DNA of 39,001 bases, from NCBI GenBank assembly GCA_964236495.1, contig CAXSBR010000027.1:1-39001 (forward strand), written 5' to 3'. The first letter of the stretch is position 1; each line of letters starts with the position of its first letter. Of this stretch, positions 8,405-16,112 are shown piece after piece. The position numbers and the translations under genes were made by a program. This DNA comes from CAXSBR01 sp964236495. GTDB lineage: Bacteria; Actinomycetota; Actinomycetes; Mycobacteriales; Jatrophihabitantaceae. Below the pieces are notes generated by a model, which saw only the letters and a program-made list of their open reading frames with translations, was not told where the DNA came from and made no database searches.

Positions 8405-8689
8405 TCAGACGTTCACCGACGTCCGCATGCGATCGACCTCCGCGACTGCGCGGCGTACCGCGCCTACGGAGGCGTCTATGTCGGCTTGGTTGGTGGACCA
8501 GTTGCTCATCGACACCCGCAGCACGCGGCGATCGCGCCAACGAGAGCCCGACATCCAGGCGGTTCCATCGGCCAGGACTGCGGCAGTGACGGCCTGAGTT
8601 CGTTCGTCGCTGCCGAAGCTGACACACACCTGCGTGTACACCACGTCGTTGAGGATCTCCGCGCCGTCGAGCAGCGCAACTTGCTATGA
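8405..8689 (-). pseudogene. 3' fragment of a PLP-dependent decarboxylase
   Basis: About 95 codons at the minus strand read LLDGAEILNDVVYTQVCVSFG, then VLADGTAWMSGSRWR and LRVSMSNWSTNQADID. These match the C-terminal domain of group II PLP-dependent decarboxylases (glutamate / aromatic amino acid decarboxylase-like). There is an in-frame TAG just upstream of the first homologous codons (~8690), and nothing upstream resembles the N-terminal 350 or so residues with the PLP lysine. The gene was cut at its 5' side and no active enzyme can be made. Confidence 0.75.
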
Positions 8690-8835
8690 CGACGTGCTGC
8701 GCGTTGCCGCCGCCCGATCGCAAGAGTGGCTGACTCAGCTTCCGGGTCGCGCTGTGCCGCCGATCGGGTTCAGATCGGCGGTGCCCGGAAGTGGACGACG
8801 TACGCGTTGGCGCCTGTTGCCCTGGCTCGTGCGGC

Positions 8836-9594
8836 TTACCTCCTCCTGCCGAGGTGGACAGTCACATCGGCTGTCACCATCACGCGCTCGGGCAGCACAG
8901 CGAGGATTCGGTCGAACACAGTGTGCCGGACGGCGACCGGCAGGATGAGGTAGGCCGAGACCGTGGACAGGTAGCCGACGTACTCGTCTGCTGACAGGGT
9001 CGTTCGGCGCTCGACGATCGATTGGCGTACATCGGTGAACTGGTCGGCTTCGATCAGTTCGGTCCCGGGCCATTGCATGGGATCGGCTGCCGGCGTCCCG
9101 TCGGGCGACGGAACCTCGTCGTCGGCCACGAAATCAGACCTCGCGGCCCGAACGGCCTCTGCGACGGCACTGTCGGCCAGGTGCACCTGGCCACCGAACG
9201 ACGTAAAGACGCCGCCAGGCTTGAGCAGCGCGGCCACGCGCGTCCAGCGACCAGCCGGCTCCGTCCAGTGCAAGGAAGCCGCCGCGAACACTAGATCGTA
9301 GGACGAGGTGAGCGGGAGGTCCTCGAACGTGCTCTGCACGATGGTGACCGATGCAGGCACGTGTCGGCGCAGTTCGGTGAGCATTGCGGCGTCTGGATCG
9401 GTGGCAGTCACCGCTATGCCGCGAGCGGCAAACACGCGGGTGGCCTTGCCGGTACCGGCGCCGATCTCGAGGGCCGAGCGGACCGTTCGACCTGCGTAGG
9501 TCACCACCTCGTCGACTAGTTCGTCGGGATAACCGAGCCGGAACCGTTCGTATGCCGATGCCACGGATCCGAAGCTGAGCGCACGGGCGGCCAC
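8836..9594 (-). CDS. Class I SAM-dependent methyltransferase
   Basis: 252 residues from a GTG at 9594, chosen because AGGATGG lies 4 nt upstream; an in-frame GTG at 9615 is an alternative. Motif I is ALEIGAGTGKATRVFAARG (SAM binding), followed by the acidic VTATDPDAAML and the post-motif DLVFAAASLHWTEP, then LLKPGGVFTSFGG. The layout is that of the UbiE/BioC-like methyltransferase family. The substrate cannot be read from the sequence. It lies 98 nt downstream of the DUF3253 gene on the same strand. Confidence 0.88.
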   Translation of the reverse strand: MAARALSFGSVASAYERFRLGYPDELVDEVVTYAGRTVRSALEIGAGTGKATRVFAARGIAVTATDPDAAMLTELRRHVPASVTIVQSTFEDLPLTSSYDLVFAAASLHWTEPAGRWTRVAALLKPGGVFTSFGGQVHLADSAVAEAVRAARSDFVADDEVPSPDGTPAADPMQWPGTELIEADQFTDVRQSIVERRTTLSADEYVGYLSTVSAYLILPVAVRHTVFDRILAVLPERVMVTADVTVHLGRRR

Positions 9595-9691
9595 GATTCC
9601 ATCCTGGCATTGCACCCACGATCGAGGCCGCTGGATTTGCTCCGGTGCGCACGATGCGACTGGCTCGCGTCGGCGTCGCAGTGAGAGGCTC

Positions 9692-10177
9692 TTACCAGTT
9701 GGGACCACGGGCGATGCGTACCGGCCCCTGGGCGGTTGCAACGTCGACGCCGTGCTGCCGCACAACCACGACCCCGGCCGCGCTCAGCTCGCCGGCCACT
9801 GACCGGGCCGAGTCCATCAACTCCCGCCACGAAGGCCCACCCACGACCCGGGCGGCGTCGCTGGGACAGATGGTCGCGTCGGGATTGCGGTGGCGCAGCA
9901 GCACCCTCATCGTCGCCGCCAACCGGATGCGCACCCCATCCGGAGTCGGTTCCCACCACGGATCGCCGCGCTCTCCCAGCGCAACTTTGGCGTCTTGCAC
10001 GCGAGGCCTCGCCGTCGCCGGATCGACTTGCACGTCGCGGCGCGCCGACATCAGCTCGGCGACCAACTCCGCGCGCAACGCGTCGGGAATGGTTGGGTCG
10101 GTCGCCCGCCACCGGCGCCCGTCGATGATCAGGTAGCGCCCATCGTCACTCATCTCGACGGGTTCGGGTGCGGGCAT
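9692..10177 (-). CDS. DUF3253-domain protein
   Basis: 161 residues. The N-terminal half has WRATDPTIPDALRAELVAEL and VQDAKVALGERGDPWWEP, a conserved pairing in small actinobacterial proteins. The C-terminal half (residues ~80-155) is DUF3253: MRVLLRHRNPDATICPSDAAR, WRELMDSARSVAGELSAAGV and GPVRIARGP. DUF3253 looks like a winged-helix-like small domain with no known function. An ATG at 10153 is an alternative start. A GACAAT -10-like box lies 6 nt upstream of the first ATG, so the mRNA may be leaderless. Confidence 0.8.
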   Translation of the reverse strand: MPAPEPVEMSDDGRYLIIDGRRWRATDPTIPDALRAELVAELMSARRDVQVDPATARPRVQDAKVALGERGDPWWEPTPDGVRIRLAATMRVLLRHRNPDATICPSDAARVVGGPSWRELMDSARSVAGELSAAGVVVVRQHGVDVATAQGPVRIARGPNW

Positions 10178-10380
10178 GCACCGATTGTCCCTACCTGAGA
10201 AGCACTGGCCGACGCCGCTACGACAGTAGGGGAGCCGAGAGAACGAGCCCAGAGGTCAGCTACGACGACACCGGTCCGGGATCCGTCGCAGAACGACTGC
10301 GGGAACACCGATGAGTTCAGGGTTCCCGCCTGGTCTTAAAGGTGGTAAGCAATTCAAACCTCTCCGAAAGGATGCATCAG

Positions 10381-10771
10381 ATGACTACTGCAACCACGAC
10401 GGGCCTGCGCGGGATCAGCCTGGTCTGTCGGCACGGTCGAGCAGGACCGTGCGATCGAGTTCTACGAATCGATCGGCTTCGAGAAGCGCGTCGATACGCC
10501 GTTCGGCGGCGACTATCGCTGGATCGAGCTCTACCTGCCCGGCGACCAAACCGGGATTGCGCTGGCGCCGCCCGCGCCGGGGCAGCCGCTGGTTCCGGGG
10601 CAGACCGGGATCACGTTGACGACGTCCGACGTCGACGCGACGCACGCAGCCATGAAGGCGGCCGGCGTGGATGTCGACGCCGAGGTCTCGCGGATGGGCG
10701 AACCGATACCGCCGATGTTCTGGTTCCGTGACCCGAGCGGCCACACGCTGATGGTGGTCGAGCAGAGCTGA
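10381..10771 (+). pseudogene. VOC/glyoxalase-fold protein gene with a frameshift near 10427
   Basis: AAAGGA precedes the ATG at 10381 by about 9 nt. The reading frame gives MTTATTTGLRGISLVC and then breaks. From about 10432 another frame continues as GTVEQDRAIEFYESIGFEKR, DYRWIELYLPGDQTGIALAPP, GITLTTSDVDATHAAMKAAG and PPMFWFRDPSGHTLMVVEQ, ending with TGA at 10769. This is a typical single-domain VOC protein of about 130 residues. One extra base (C near 10427-10430) restores the frame. Its end abuts the sigma-factor gene, and the two were probably one operon. Confidence 0.75.
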
Positions 10772-11836
10772 CAACCTCCACCAACGCGGACGTCGACTTC
10801 GCCGTCCTCGTCGAACGGCACCGAGCCGAGCTGCACGCGCATTGCTATCGCATGCTCGGCTCGGTGCACGACGCCGACGACGCAGTGCAGGAGACGCTGA
10901 TCAGGGCGTGGCGAGGCGCGACCGGCCTGCGCGATGAGCGCGCCGCCCGCTCCTGGCTGTACACGATCGCCACCAACGTCTGCCTCACCGAGATCGAGCG
11001 GCGTCGACGACGCGGACTGCCACACGACTTCGGCCCGGCGTCGCCAGGCGCGACGCCGCCCGGCTCTCCGATCACCGAGTCAGCGTTTCTCGAGCCGTAC
11101 CCGGACGGCGAGCACGGACCGACTGCCGGCAAGGCAACGCCGGAGGCACAGTACGAGCTGCGCGAGAGCGTCGAGCTGGCGTTCGTGGCTGCGGTGCAGC
11201 ACCTCGGGCCGAATCAACGGGCAGTGCTGATGCTGCGCGACGTGTTGGGTTTCTCCGCTCAGGAGACGGCCGACATGCTCGACACGAGCGTCGCGTCGGC
11301 GAACAGCGCGTTGCAACGCGCCCGAGCGACCGTCGCCGACAAGGCAGCCGCTCGCAGCCAACAGGCGACGTTGCGCTCACTGGGCGAGGCGAGAGTGCAC
11401 TCGGTGATCGATCGCTGGATCGAGGCGTGGGAGCGCAACGACGTCGGTGGCTTTGCAGCACTGCTGTCGCAGGATGCGTCCTTCGCGATGCCACCACTGG
11501 GCATCTGGTACCGCGGCCGAGCCGACGTGGCGGAATGGGCCCGTCGCTACTCGATCAACGGTCAGTGGCGCTGGAAGGCGCTGGTTACGCGCGCCAACGG
11601 CCAGCCGGCGCTTGCCTTCTACTGCTGGGACGACGAGGCGGCTGCCTTCCTGCCGTTCGCGATCAAACGTGCTGAGCTTCGGCGACGATGGCCTGGTTCG
11701 CGACGTCACCGCGTTCATCGTGCGCACTCCACAGGCCGACGACGCGCCAGACCACAGCCGGTTTCCGGACCAGCCGGTGCACGAGCGCTCCGACATGTAC
11801 GCCCGGTTCGGGCTTCCCGACCGATTGACCACCTGA
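10768..11836 (+). pseudogene. SigX5/SigG-type ECF sigma factor with SnoaL-like tail, frameshifted near 11665
   Basis: The N-terminal coding homology begins right at the VOC stop (TSTNADVDFAVLVERH, then AELHAHCYRMLGSVHDADDA: region 2). No ATG/GTG/TTG precedes it in frame; CTG at 10768 overlapping the TGA is the only candidate, and ATG at 10852 would remove part of region 2. Region 4 is LGPNQRAVLMLRDVLGFSAQ through SVASANSALQRARAT. A SnoaL-like domain follows (WIEAWERNDVGGFAALLSQD, FAMPPLGIWYRG). At 11665-11668 an AAA run puts the frame off; the correct continuation, NVLSFGDDGLVRDVTAFIV to MYARFGLPDRL, lies in the next frame and stops at 11836. The family (TIGR02960) directs RNA polymerase and does not use a classic anti-sigma factor. 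Confidence 0.75.
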
Positions 11837-11958
11837 GCTACGTCGTGCGGGCGCGCCTGCCGCCGGCAGTTCCGGGCGGACGTCGGTCGAACAAAGCCCG
11901 TCGAATGATTCTGAGGAGCGTTCCAGCTGACTTGGCTGGGTACCTTGAGGGCGTGCCG

Positions 11959-12330
11959 ATGCCCAAACGCGCGACCGTCGATGATTACTTCGCCCAGCTC
12001 AACGACGTCCAGCGACCGCACCTGGAGGCGTTGCGCGCGCTCAGCCGCGAGGTCGATCCAGAGGCGCGGGAGGTACTGAAGTGGAACTTGCCGGTATTCA
12101 TTCGGGGTGAGAACACCAACCTGTGGATGCTGCAGAACTTCAGCAAGCACTGCTCTCTGCGGTTCTCGCCGCCGTTCTTCGCCACCCAAAAAGCTGCCGT
12201 CGAGGCCGCCGGCTACGAGAGCGGTGCGGGCTTCATCAAGCTCCGCTATGAACGTGATCTACCGACCGAGCTTCTTACGGCGCTGATGCGGGCGCGGGTC
12301 GAGGACTACGAGACGACCGGCGCCGACTAG
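11959..12330 (+). CDS. DUF1801-domain protein
   Basis: 123 residues from the ATG at 11959, with TTGAGGG about 7 nt upstream; GTG at 11953 is an alternative. Conserved parts are VDDYFAQLNDVQRPHLEALR, EVLKWNLPVFIRG, LWMLQNFSKHCSLRFSPPF and GYESGAGFIKLRYERDLP. DUF1801 proteins (YdhG/IntC-like fold) are small and uncharacterised. The frame is continuous with the off-frame end of the sigma gene upstream, which makes a false fusion of 492 codons if that frameshift is ignored. Confidence 0.8.
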   Translation: MPKRATVDDYFAQLNDVQRPHLEALRALSREVDPEAREVLKWNLPVFIRGENTNLWMLQNFSKHCSLRFSPPFFATQKAAVEAAGYESGAGFIKLRYERDLPTELLTALMRARVEDYETTGAD

Positions 12331-12396
12331 GGGCGTGTCCCGTCAACGGCCCGATGGCTGGGCACGTGCGTTGTAGAGCATCGGGCAGTGCACGAC

Positions 12397-12696
12397 TCAA
12401 TCGAGGTCGAACGCCGCGATGATCGCTGTGGTCAAGCTTTCCTCCTGCTCGGCTAGCAGAAAGCCGACCTGCCGGCCGAGTGTCTCGACGGGAACGGTCA
12501 CGATGTTGTCGCAGTTGACGACGTCGGCGTGGTCGAGCCCGTTGTTCGGGCCGACGGGGACCTCCGTGGACAGTCCACGGACGGTGCTGGTGATCGGCGC
12601 GACGGTCACTCGGCTCAGGTAGGGCCGAACAGCGTCCCGGGTAAGTACCAGTACCGGTCGGGCCTTATCGAGACGGGCCAGGTGAATCGGGCGCAT
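12397..12696 (-). CDS. MazF/PemK-family toxin
   Basis: 99 residues. It opens MRPIHLARLDKARPVLVLTRD, where PVLVLTRD is the first strand pair of the MazF fold. It continues LSRVTVAPITSTVRGLSTEVP, with the conserved Thr/Ser and Arg of the active-site groove, and ends with VVNCDNIVTVPVETLGRQVG. MazF toxins are sequence-specific endoribonucleases. The antitoxin gene ends on the same base where this begins (stop/start overlap at 12696), so expression is coupled. The cut site cannot be predicted. Confidence 0.88.
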   Translation of the reverse strand: MRPIHLARLDKARPVLVLTRDAVRPYLSRVTVAPITSTVRGLSTEVPVGPNNGLDHADVVNCDNIVTVPVETLGRQVGFLLAEQEESLTTAIIAAFDLD

Positions 12697-12896
12697 CAGT
12701 CGAGGTCAAGCAGCGGCGTCTTAGCAGCGAATTCGGGGAGTTGGTCCATCTCGGCATCCGAGGCTTCGGCGGCCAGGATGGCGGCGTCGCGTTCTGCGGT
12801 CGCTCGGCGTCGCTCTCGCTCCAGAGCGCGCGAGACGACAGCTGCGCGGCTGGCACCCTCGCCGCGACTGACAAGTTCGTCGATGAAGGCGACCAT
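12696..12896 (-). CDS. Ribbon-helix-helix antitoxin of the MazF-type toxin, start uncertain
   Basis: 66 residues from the ATG at 12896: MVAFIDELVSRG, then ASRAAVVSRALERERRR (the RHH helices), then an acidic tail. In frame upstream (to ~12926) the codons read RISTEIVLRLPDD, which looks like the missing DNA-binding beta-strand of the RHH fold. No ATG, GTG or TTG is available before it. Either translation starts at a rare codon such as ATC, or the original start was lost, or a base error hides it. Starting at 12896 would give a protein that binds toxin but lacks the DNA-contacting strand. Confidence 0.75.
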   Translation of the reverse strand: MVAFIDELVSRGEGASRAAVVSRALERERRRATAERDAAILAAEASDAEMDQLPEFAAKTPLLDLD

Positions 12897-13079
12897 GTCG
12901 TCCGGGAGTCGGAGGACGATCTCAGTGCTGATCCGAGAAAGGTACCAACGGGGTATGCACCCGCGAGTGCTGCACTGCGGGCGGTCGCCTCGACATCGAC
13001 CTCACCGAACAGGACCTGCATCGCGTCGACGGGCAGGATGCAGCCGCCGTGCGGGTCGAGGTCGTTCGTCGGGCAGGTG

Positions 13080-13373
13080 TCAGCCGCCGGCCATAGCCCC
13101 GATGATGCGCAACGGCTCACGACCGTCGACCACCTCGGCCGGCAGTGGGCTGTCCGGGAACTCGTGCGAGAGGTCCTGTTCGCAGGCGTAGAACCGGACG
13201 AACGCACGGCGCTGGCCGGTGGTGGGATCGCGCAACGTGCCGCGCAGCGCCGGATAGCGCTGCTCGAGTGCGTCGATGACCCCGCGCTGCGTCGCGCCTG
13301 CGTCGAGCTCGATCTCCTTCTTGCAGTGCGCCAGCTGGCGCAGATGAGCCGGCAGCAGCACCCGGATCGTCAC
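13080..13373 (-). CDS. MoaD/ThiS-like ubiquitin-fold protein ending in Gly-Gly
   Basis: 97 residues from the GTG at 13373, whose TGA overlaps the stop of the upstream BNR-repeat gene. VTIRVLLPAHLRQLA and EIELDAGATQRGVIDALEQRYP form the beta-grasp core. The protein ends IIGAMAGG. A C-terminal Gly-Gly is the residue pair that MoaD, ThiS and related carriers use for adenylation and thiocarboxylation. No E1-like (MoeB/ThiF) or MoaE partner gene is in the window. Pairing with a BNR-repeat 'sialidase-like' gene is, as I recall, a recurring actinobacterial arrangement. The role of this pair is unknown. Confidence 0.8.
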   Translation of the reverse strand: MTIRVLLPAHLRQLAHCKKEIELDAGATQRGVIDALEQRYPALRGTLRDPTTGQRRAFVRFYACEQDLSHEFPDSPLPAEVVDGREPLRIIGAMAGG

Positions 13374-14054
13374 AGCGTTTGCACCTCGACCGAGAGCACG
13401 GGCGGCAGGTCGCGGACGATGGGGCTCCAGGTGTCGCCGGAGTCGGGCGAGGCATACACCTGCCCTCCGGTGGTGCCGAAGTAGACGCCGCACTGGTCCA
13501 TCGTGTCGACAGCCATCGCGTCGCGCAGTACGTCGACGTAGCAGTTCTCCTGCGGAAGACCATGCATCAGCGGTTCCCACTCGTTGCCGCCGGTGCGGCT
13601 GCGATAGACCCGCAATTTGCCGTCGGGCGGAAAGTGATGGGAGTCGCTGGTGATCGGGACGACGTAGACCGTGTCGGGCTCGTGGGCGTGAACCGCGATC
13701 GGGAAACCGAAGTCGCTAGGCAGATCTCCGCTGATCTCGTGCCAATGTTCGCCGGCGTCGTCGCTGCGCATGACGTCCCAGTGCTTCTGCATGTACAGCG
13801 TGTCGGGACGAGCCGGGTGCATCGCCAGGTTGTGGACGCAGTGCCCGACCTCGGCGGCAGGCGATGGAATGCCGTCCGACAGCAGGCCCTGATTGATCGG
13901 TCGCCACGTCACCCCGCCGTCGTCGGTGCGGAAAACACCGGCGGCCGAGATCGCGACGATGATCCGATCCGGATTGCCGGGCTCGAGAATGATCGTGTGC
14001 AGACACATCCCGCCCGCGCCGGGTTGCCACTTGGGCCCCGACTTGTGTTCGCGC
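13370..14054 (-). pseudogene. 5'-truncated BNR-repeat (exo-sialidase/YCF48-like) protein gene
   Basis: The intact part reads KWQPGAGGMCLHTIILEPG, AISAAGVFRTDDGGVTWRPI, VMRSDDAGEHWHEISGDLP and VYASPDSGDTWSPIVRDLPP. The S-x-D-x-G-x-x-W blocks are BNR (Asp-box) repeats of a beta-propeller. Proteins of this kind are usually about 350 residues; about 150 N-terminal residues are missing. Coding similarity runs up to ~14050 and an in-frame TAG follows, right beside the ribosome-binding site of the divergent gene at 14077. A shortened product from the ATG at 14008 is possible but would lack two or more propeller blades. Confidence 0.7.
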
Positions 14055-14076
14055 TACACATCCAAGGAGGTACGTC

Positions 14077-14652
14077 ATGGCACTCGTTGTCGCCGACATG
14101 TCCGTCTCGCTCGACGGGTACGTCACCGGTCCCAACGACAGCCGCGAGAATCCGTTCGGCGACGGCGCCGCGGTGCTGCACGACTGGTTCGGCGCCGCGG
14201 CAACCGAGCATGACCGCGCCATCTTGGCGCAGTTGATGGACGGCGTCGGGGCGGTCGTCATGGGGCGCACGTCATTCGAGAAGAACGAAGGCGACGGCGG
14301 CTGGGGCGACGTCGGGCCGGCGGGCGACGTCGCGTGCTTCGTGGTCACCCATTCCGCGCCGAGTCGTTCCTATCCTTCGGTGTTCACGTTCGTCACCGAC
14401 GGCGTGGCCAGCGCCATCGAGCGGGCCCAGCGCGCCGCAGGCGACAAGCTCGTCTATCTGTTCGGCGCGACCGTGATGCAGCAGGCGCTGCCGCTCGGCC
14501 TGGTTGACGAGATTCACGTGCACGTGGTCGCGAGCCTGATCGGTGCCGGCACCCCGCTGTTCGGCCAGCTGGACACGGCGATCTCCCTGGAACGCACCGA
14601 GGTGACCGTTACCCCGGCAGCGACGCACCTCAAGTTCCGGGTACTTCGTTAA
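14077..14652 (+). CDS. Dihydrofolate-reductase-fold protein (RibD C-terminal type)
   Basis: 191 residues. A strong AAGGAGG lies 7 nt before the ATG. MALVVADMSVSLDGYVTG is the family opening. GAVVMGRTSFE and CFVVTHSAPSRS follow, then KLVYLFGATVMQQALPLGLV and DEIHVHVVASLIGAGTPLFG, which are the NADPH-binding and C-terminal strands of the RibD_C family. The family includes riboflavin-pathway reductases and many uncharacterised NADPH-dependent reductases. This one stands alone, so a general reductase is more likely than a riboflavin enzyme. The promoter region is shared with the truncated BNR gene. Confidence 0.88.
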   Translation: MALVVADMSVSLDGYVTGPNDSRENPFGDGAAVLHDWFGAAATEHDRAILAQLMDGVGAVVMGRTSFEKNEGDGGWGDVGPAGDVACFVVTHSAPSRSYPSVFTFVTDGVASAIERAQRAAGDKLVYLFGATVMQQALPLGLVDEIHVHVVASLIGAGTPLFGQLDTAISLERTEVTVTPAATHLKFRVLR

Positions 14653-14814
14653 GTCGCGACCTCAGGACGAGGCGCAGTTCAACTCAACCCAGGTTCAGCA
14701 GCCCATTTTTCGGTGAGCCGGCAGAACGGTCGAGGCCAGGCCGGCGGCGTCGGCGCCGTCCCAGTGCCGGCGCATCCGCAGCACCGACCCTGGGCGGGTA
14801 GCGTCTGCGCCGCC

Positions 14815-15534
14815 ATGGGGATCGTCGAGCGCGTCGAGTGGGATGCCGACAAGCAGCGCGACTGGGAGTGGTACCTCGATCTGCCCGCGGTCCGCTCCGT
14901 GCGCGAGTCGGGTGTGGACCTCGATCCGCGGGTGACCGTCATCGTGGGGGAGAACGGGTCGGGCAAGTCGACCTTTGTGGAGGCGATTGCCACCCAGTGG
15001 GGCCACTACATCAAGGCCGCGGTCAAGCACTGGAGTCCGCGCGACGCCGCCGAGGACACCACCCTGCACTGGGCTCTCGTGCTGCGGGGTGAACGACCCC
15101 GCCCGCACGGCGGCTGTTTCCTGCGAGCCGAAGCGATGCACGCCCTGTTCGGTGGGATCGACGCCGACGGCGAGGAGTTGCGCGCGTTCGGCGGCCAGCT
15201 GAACACCCGATCCCACGGCGAGAGCTTCCTTGCCTACCTGGAGTCGCGTCAGGACGAGCGCGGGCTGTTCGTCCTCGACGAGCCCGAGGCGGCACTGTCG
15301 TTCACGTCCTGCCTGCGGCTGGTCAGCCTGCTCGATCAGCTGGTCGCCAACGGATCGCAGGTCATCATGGCCACCCACTCGCCGGTTCTCGCGGCGTTCC
15401 CGGACGCGACCGTGCTGGAGTTCGGCGAGCACGGCATCCACAAGGTCAACTGGGCCGACCTGGAACTGGTGCAGCACTGGCAGTCGTTCCTCGACTCACC
15501 GGAGCGCTACTTCCGCCACCTCCTCGAGCGGTGA
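14815..15534 (+). CDS. AAA/ABC-type ATPase (AAA_21-like)
   Basis: 239 residues from the ATG at 14815. VTVIVGENGSGKSTFVEAIA is the Walker A loop (residues ~45-53). LNTRSHGESFLAYLESR resembles an ABC signature segment. GLFVLDEPEAALS is the Walker B with catalytic Glu, and QVIMATHSPVLAAFP is the H-loop. There is no membrane partner, and the compact size fits the soluble AAA_21/RecF-like ATPases rather than a transporter subunit. Earlier in-frame start codons (from 14713) give a low-complexity extension and were rejected. The gene ends 15 nt from the convergent gene at 15550. Confidence 0.87.
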   Translation: MGIVERVEWDADKQRDWEWYLDLPAVRSVRESGVDLDPRVTVIVGENGSGKSTFVEAIATQWGHYIKAAVKHWSPRDAAEDTTLHWALVLRGERPRPHGGCFLRAEAMHALFGGIDADGEELRAFGGQLNTRSHGESFLAYLESRQDERGLFVLDEPEAALSFTSCLRLVSLLDQLVANGSQVIMATHSPVLAAFPDATVLEFGEHGIHKVNWADLELVQHWQSFLDSPERYFRHLLER

Positions 15535-15549
15535 CTGTAGGTCAGCGGC

Positions 15550-15894
15550 TCAGTGATTCGTCCGGGTGTGGTCGATGACCGCGGACCATGCATCGCGTAG
15601 GCCACGGGGTAGGACCAGCTGGGGCCAGAGGTCGATGAGCAGCGTGCCGTCGATGTATGCGAGCACATCTTCGGCGGTGCCCTCGCGCAGGACTGCTTCA
15701 TAAACGCGGGCGCGGTCCGAGCGGTCGGCCATGCGGAACATCCGGTCCGGGTCGGACCAATTGAGGCGCAGCGGGAGCTGCACAGTGGCGAGAGCCGGCT
15801 CGGGAGACAGGTACGGAAGCCGGTCGGGAACTTCGTAGCTGCGACCGCGAGGACCAGTGACGCGGTGGAATTTGATGCGCGACCGGGTCACCAA
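15550..15894 (-). CDS. Hypothetical protein
   Basis: 114 residues. The start is a GTG at 15894, with GGAGG about 14 nt upstream; an ATG in another frame lies between. Segments PRGRSYEVPDRLPYLSPEPA, LPLRLNWSDPDRMFRMADRS, RARVYEAVLREGTAEDVLAY and DGTLLIDLWPQLVLPRGL recur, as I recall, in small actinobacterial proteins, sometimes next to an HTH domain. No catalytic motif is visible. It is probably a real, uncharacterised protein. Confidence 0.65.
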   Translation of the reverse strand: MVTRSRIKFHRVTGPRGRSYEVPDRLPYLSPEPALATVQLPLRLNWSDPDRMFRMADRSDRARVYEAVLREGTAEDVLAYIDGTLLIDLWPQLVLPRGLRDAWSAVIDHTRTNH

Positions 15895-16112
15895 CTCGCA
15901 TCAGCCTCCGCGAGAAGCCGCTCGCAGGGGCGTTGCGCAATGAACCTGCTCACCGGGTCACCGTAAGCCCACAATGCTACGCAGAGGTCCGCCTTGTTCA
16001 GCCGCACCAAGGCGCCTGCCAGAGCGCCATGGGCACGAGAGCTAGCCGGCAAGGTGACGCCAGTCCGTCACCATGCGAGGACCCCGACGACACCGACGTG
16101 CAGTCGTGCGGG

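Noticed and set aside
10852..12330. One 492-residue fusion of sigma factor and DUF1801
   Set aside because: The middle (11670-11950) is out-of-frame, Arg/Pro-rich sequence. The true sigma end and a separate ribosome-binding site for DUF1801 both exist, so the fusion comes from a single-base shift.
12950..13060. Minus-strand frame with HGGCILPVDAMQVLFGEVDV
   Set aside because: The segment looks protein-like but I cannot place it in a family. Its ends run into random-looking sequence and it has no start, so it may be a short gene relic; not called.
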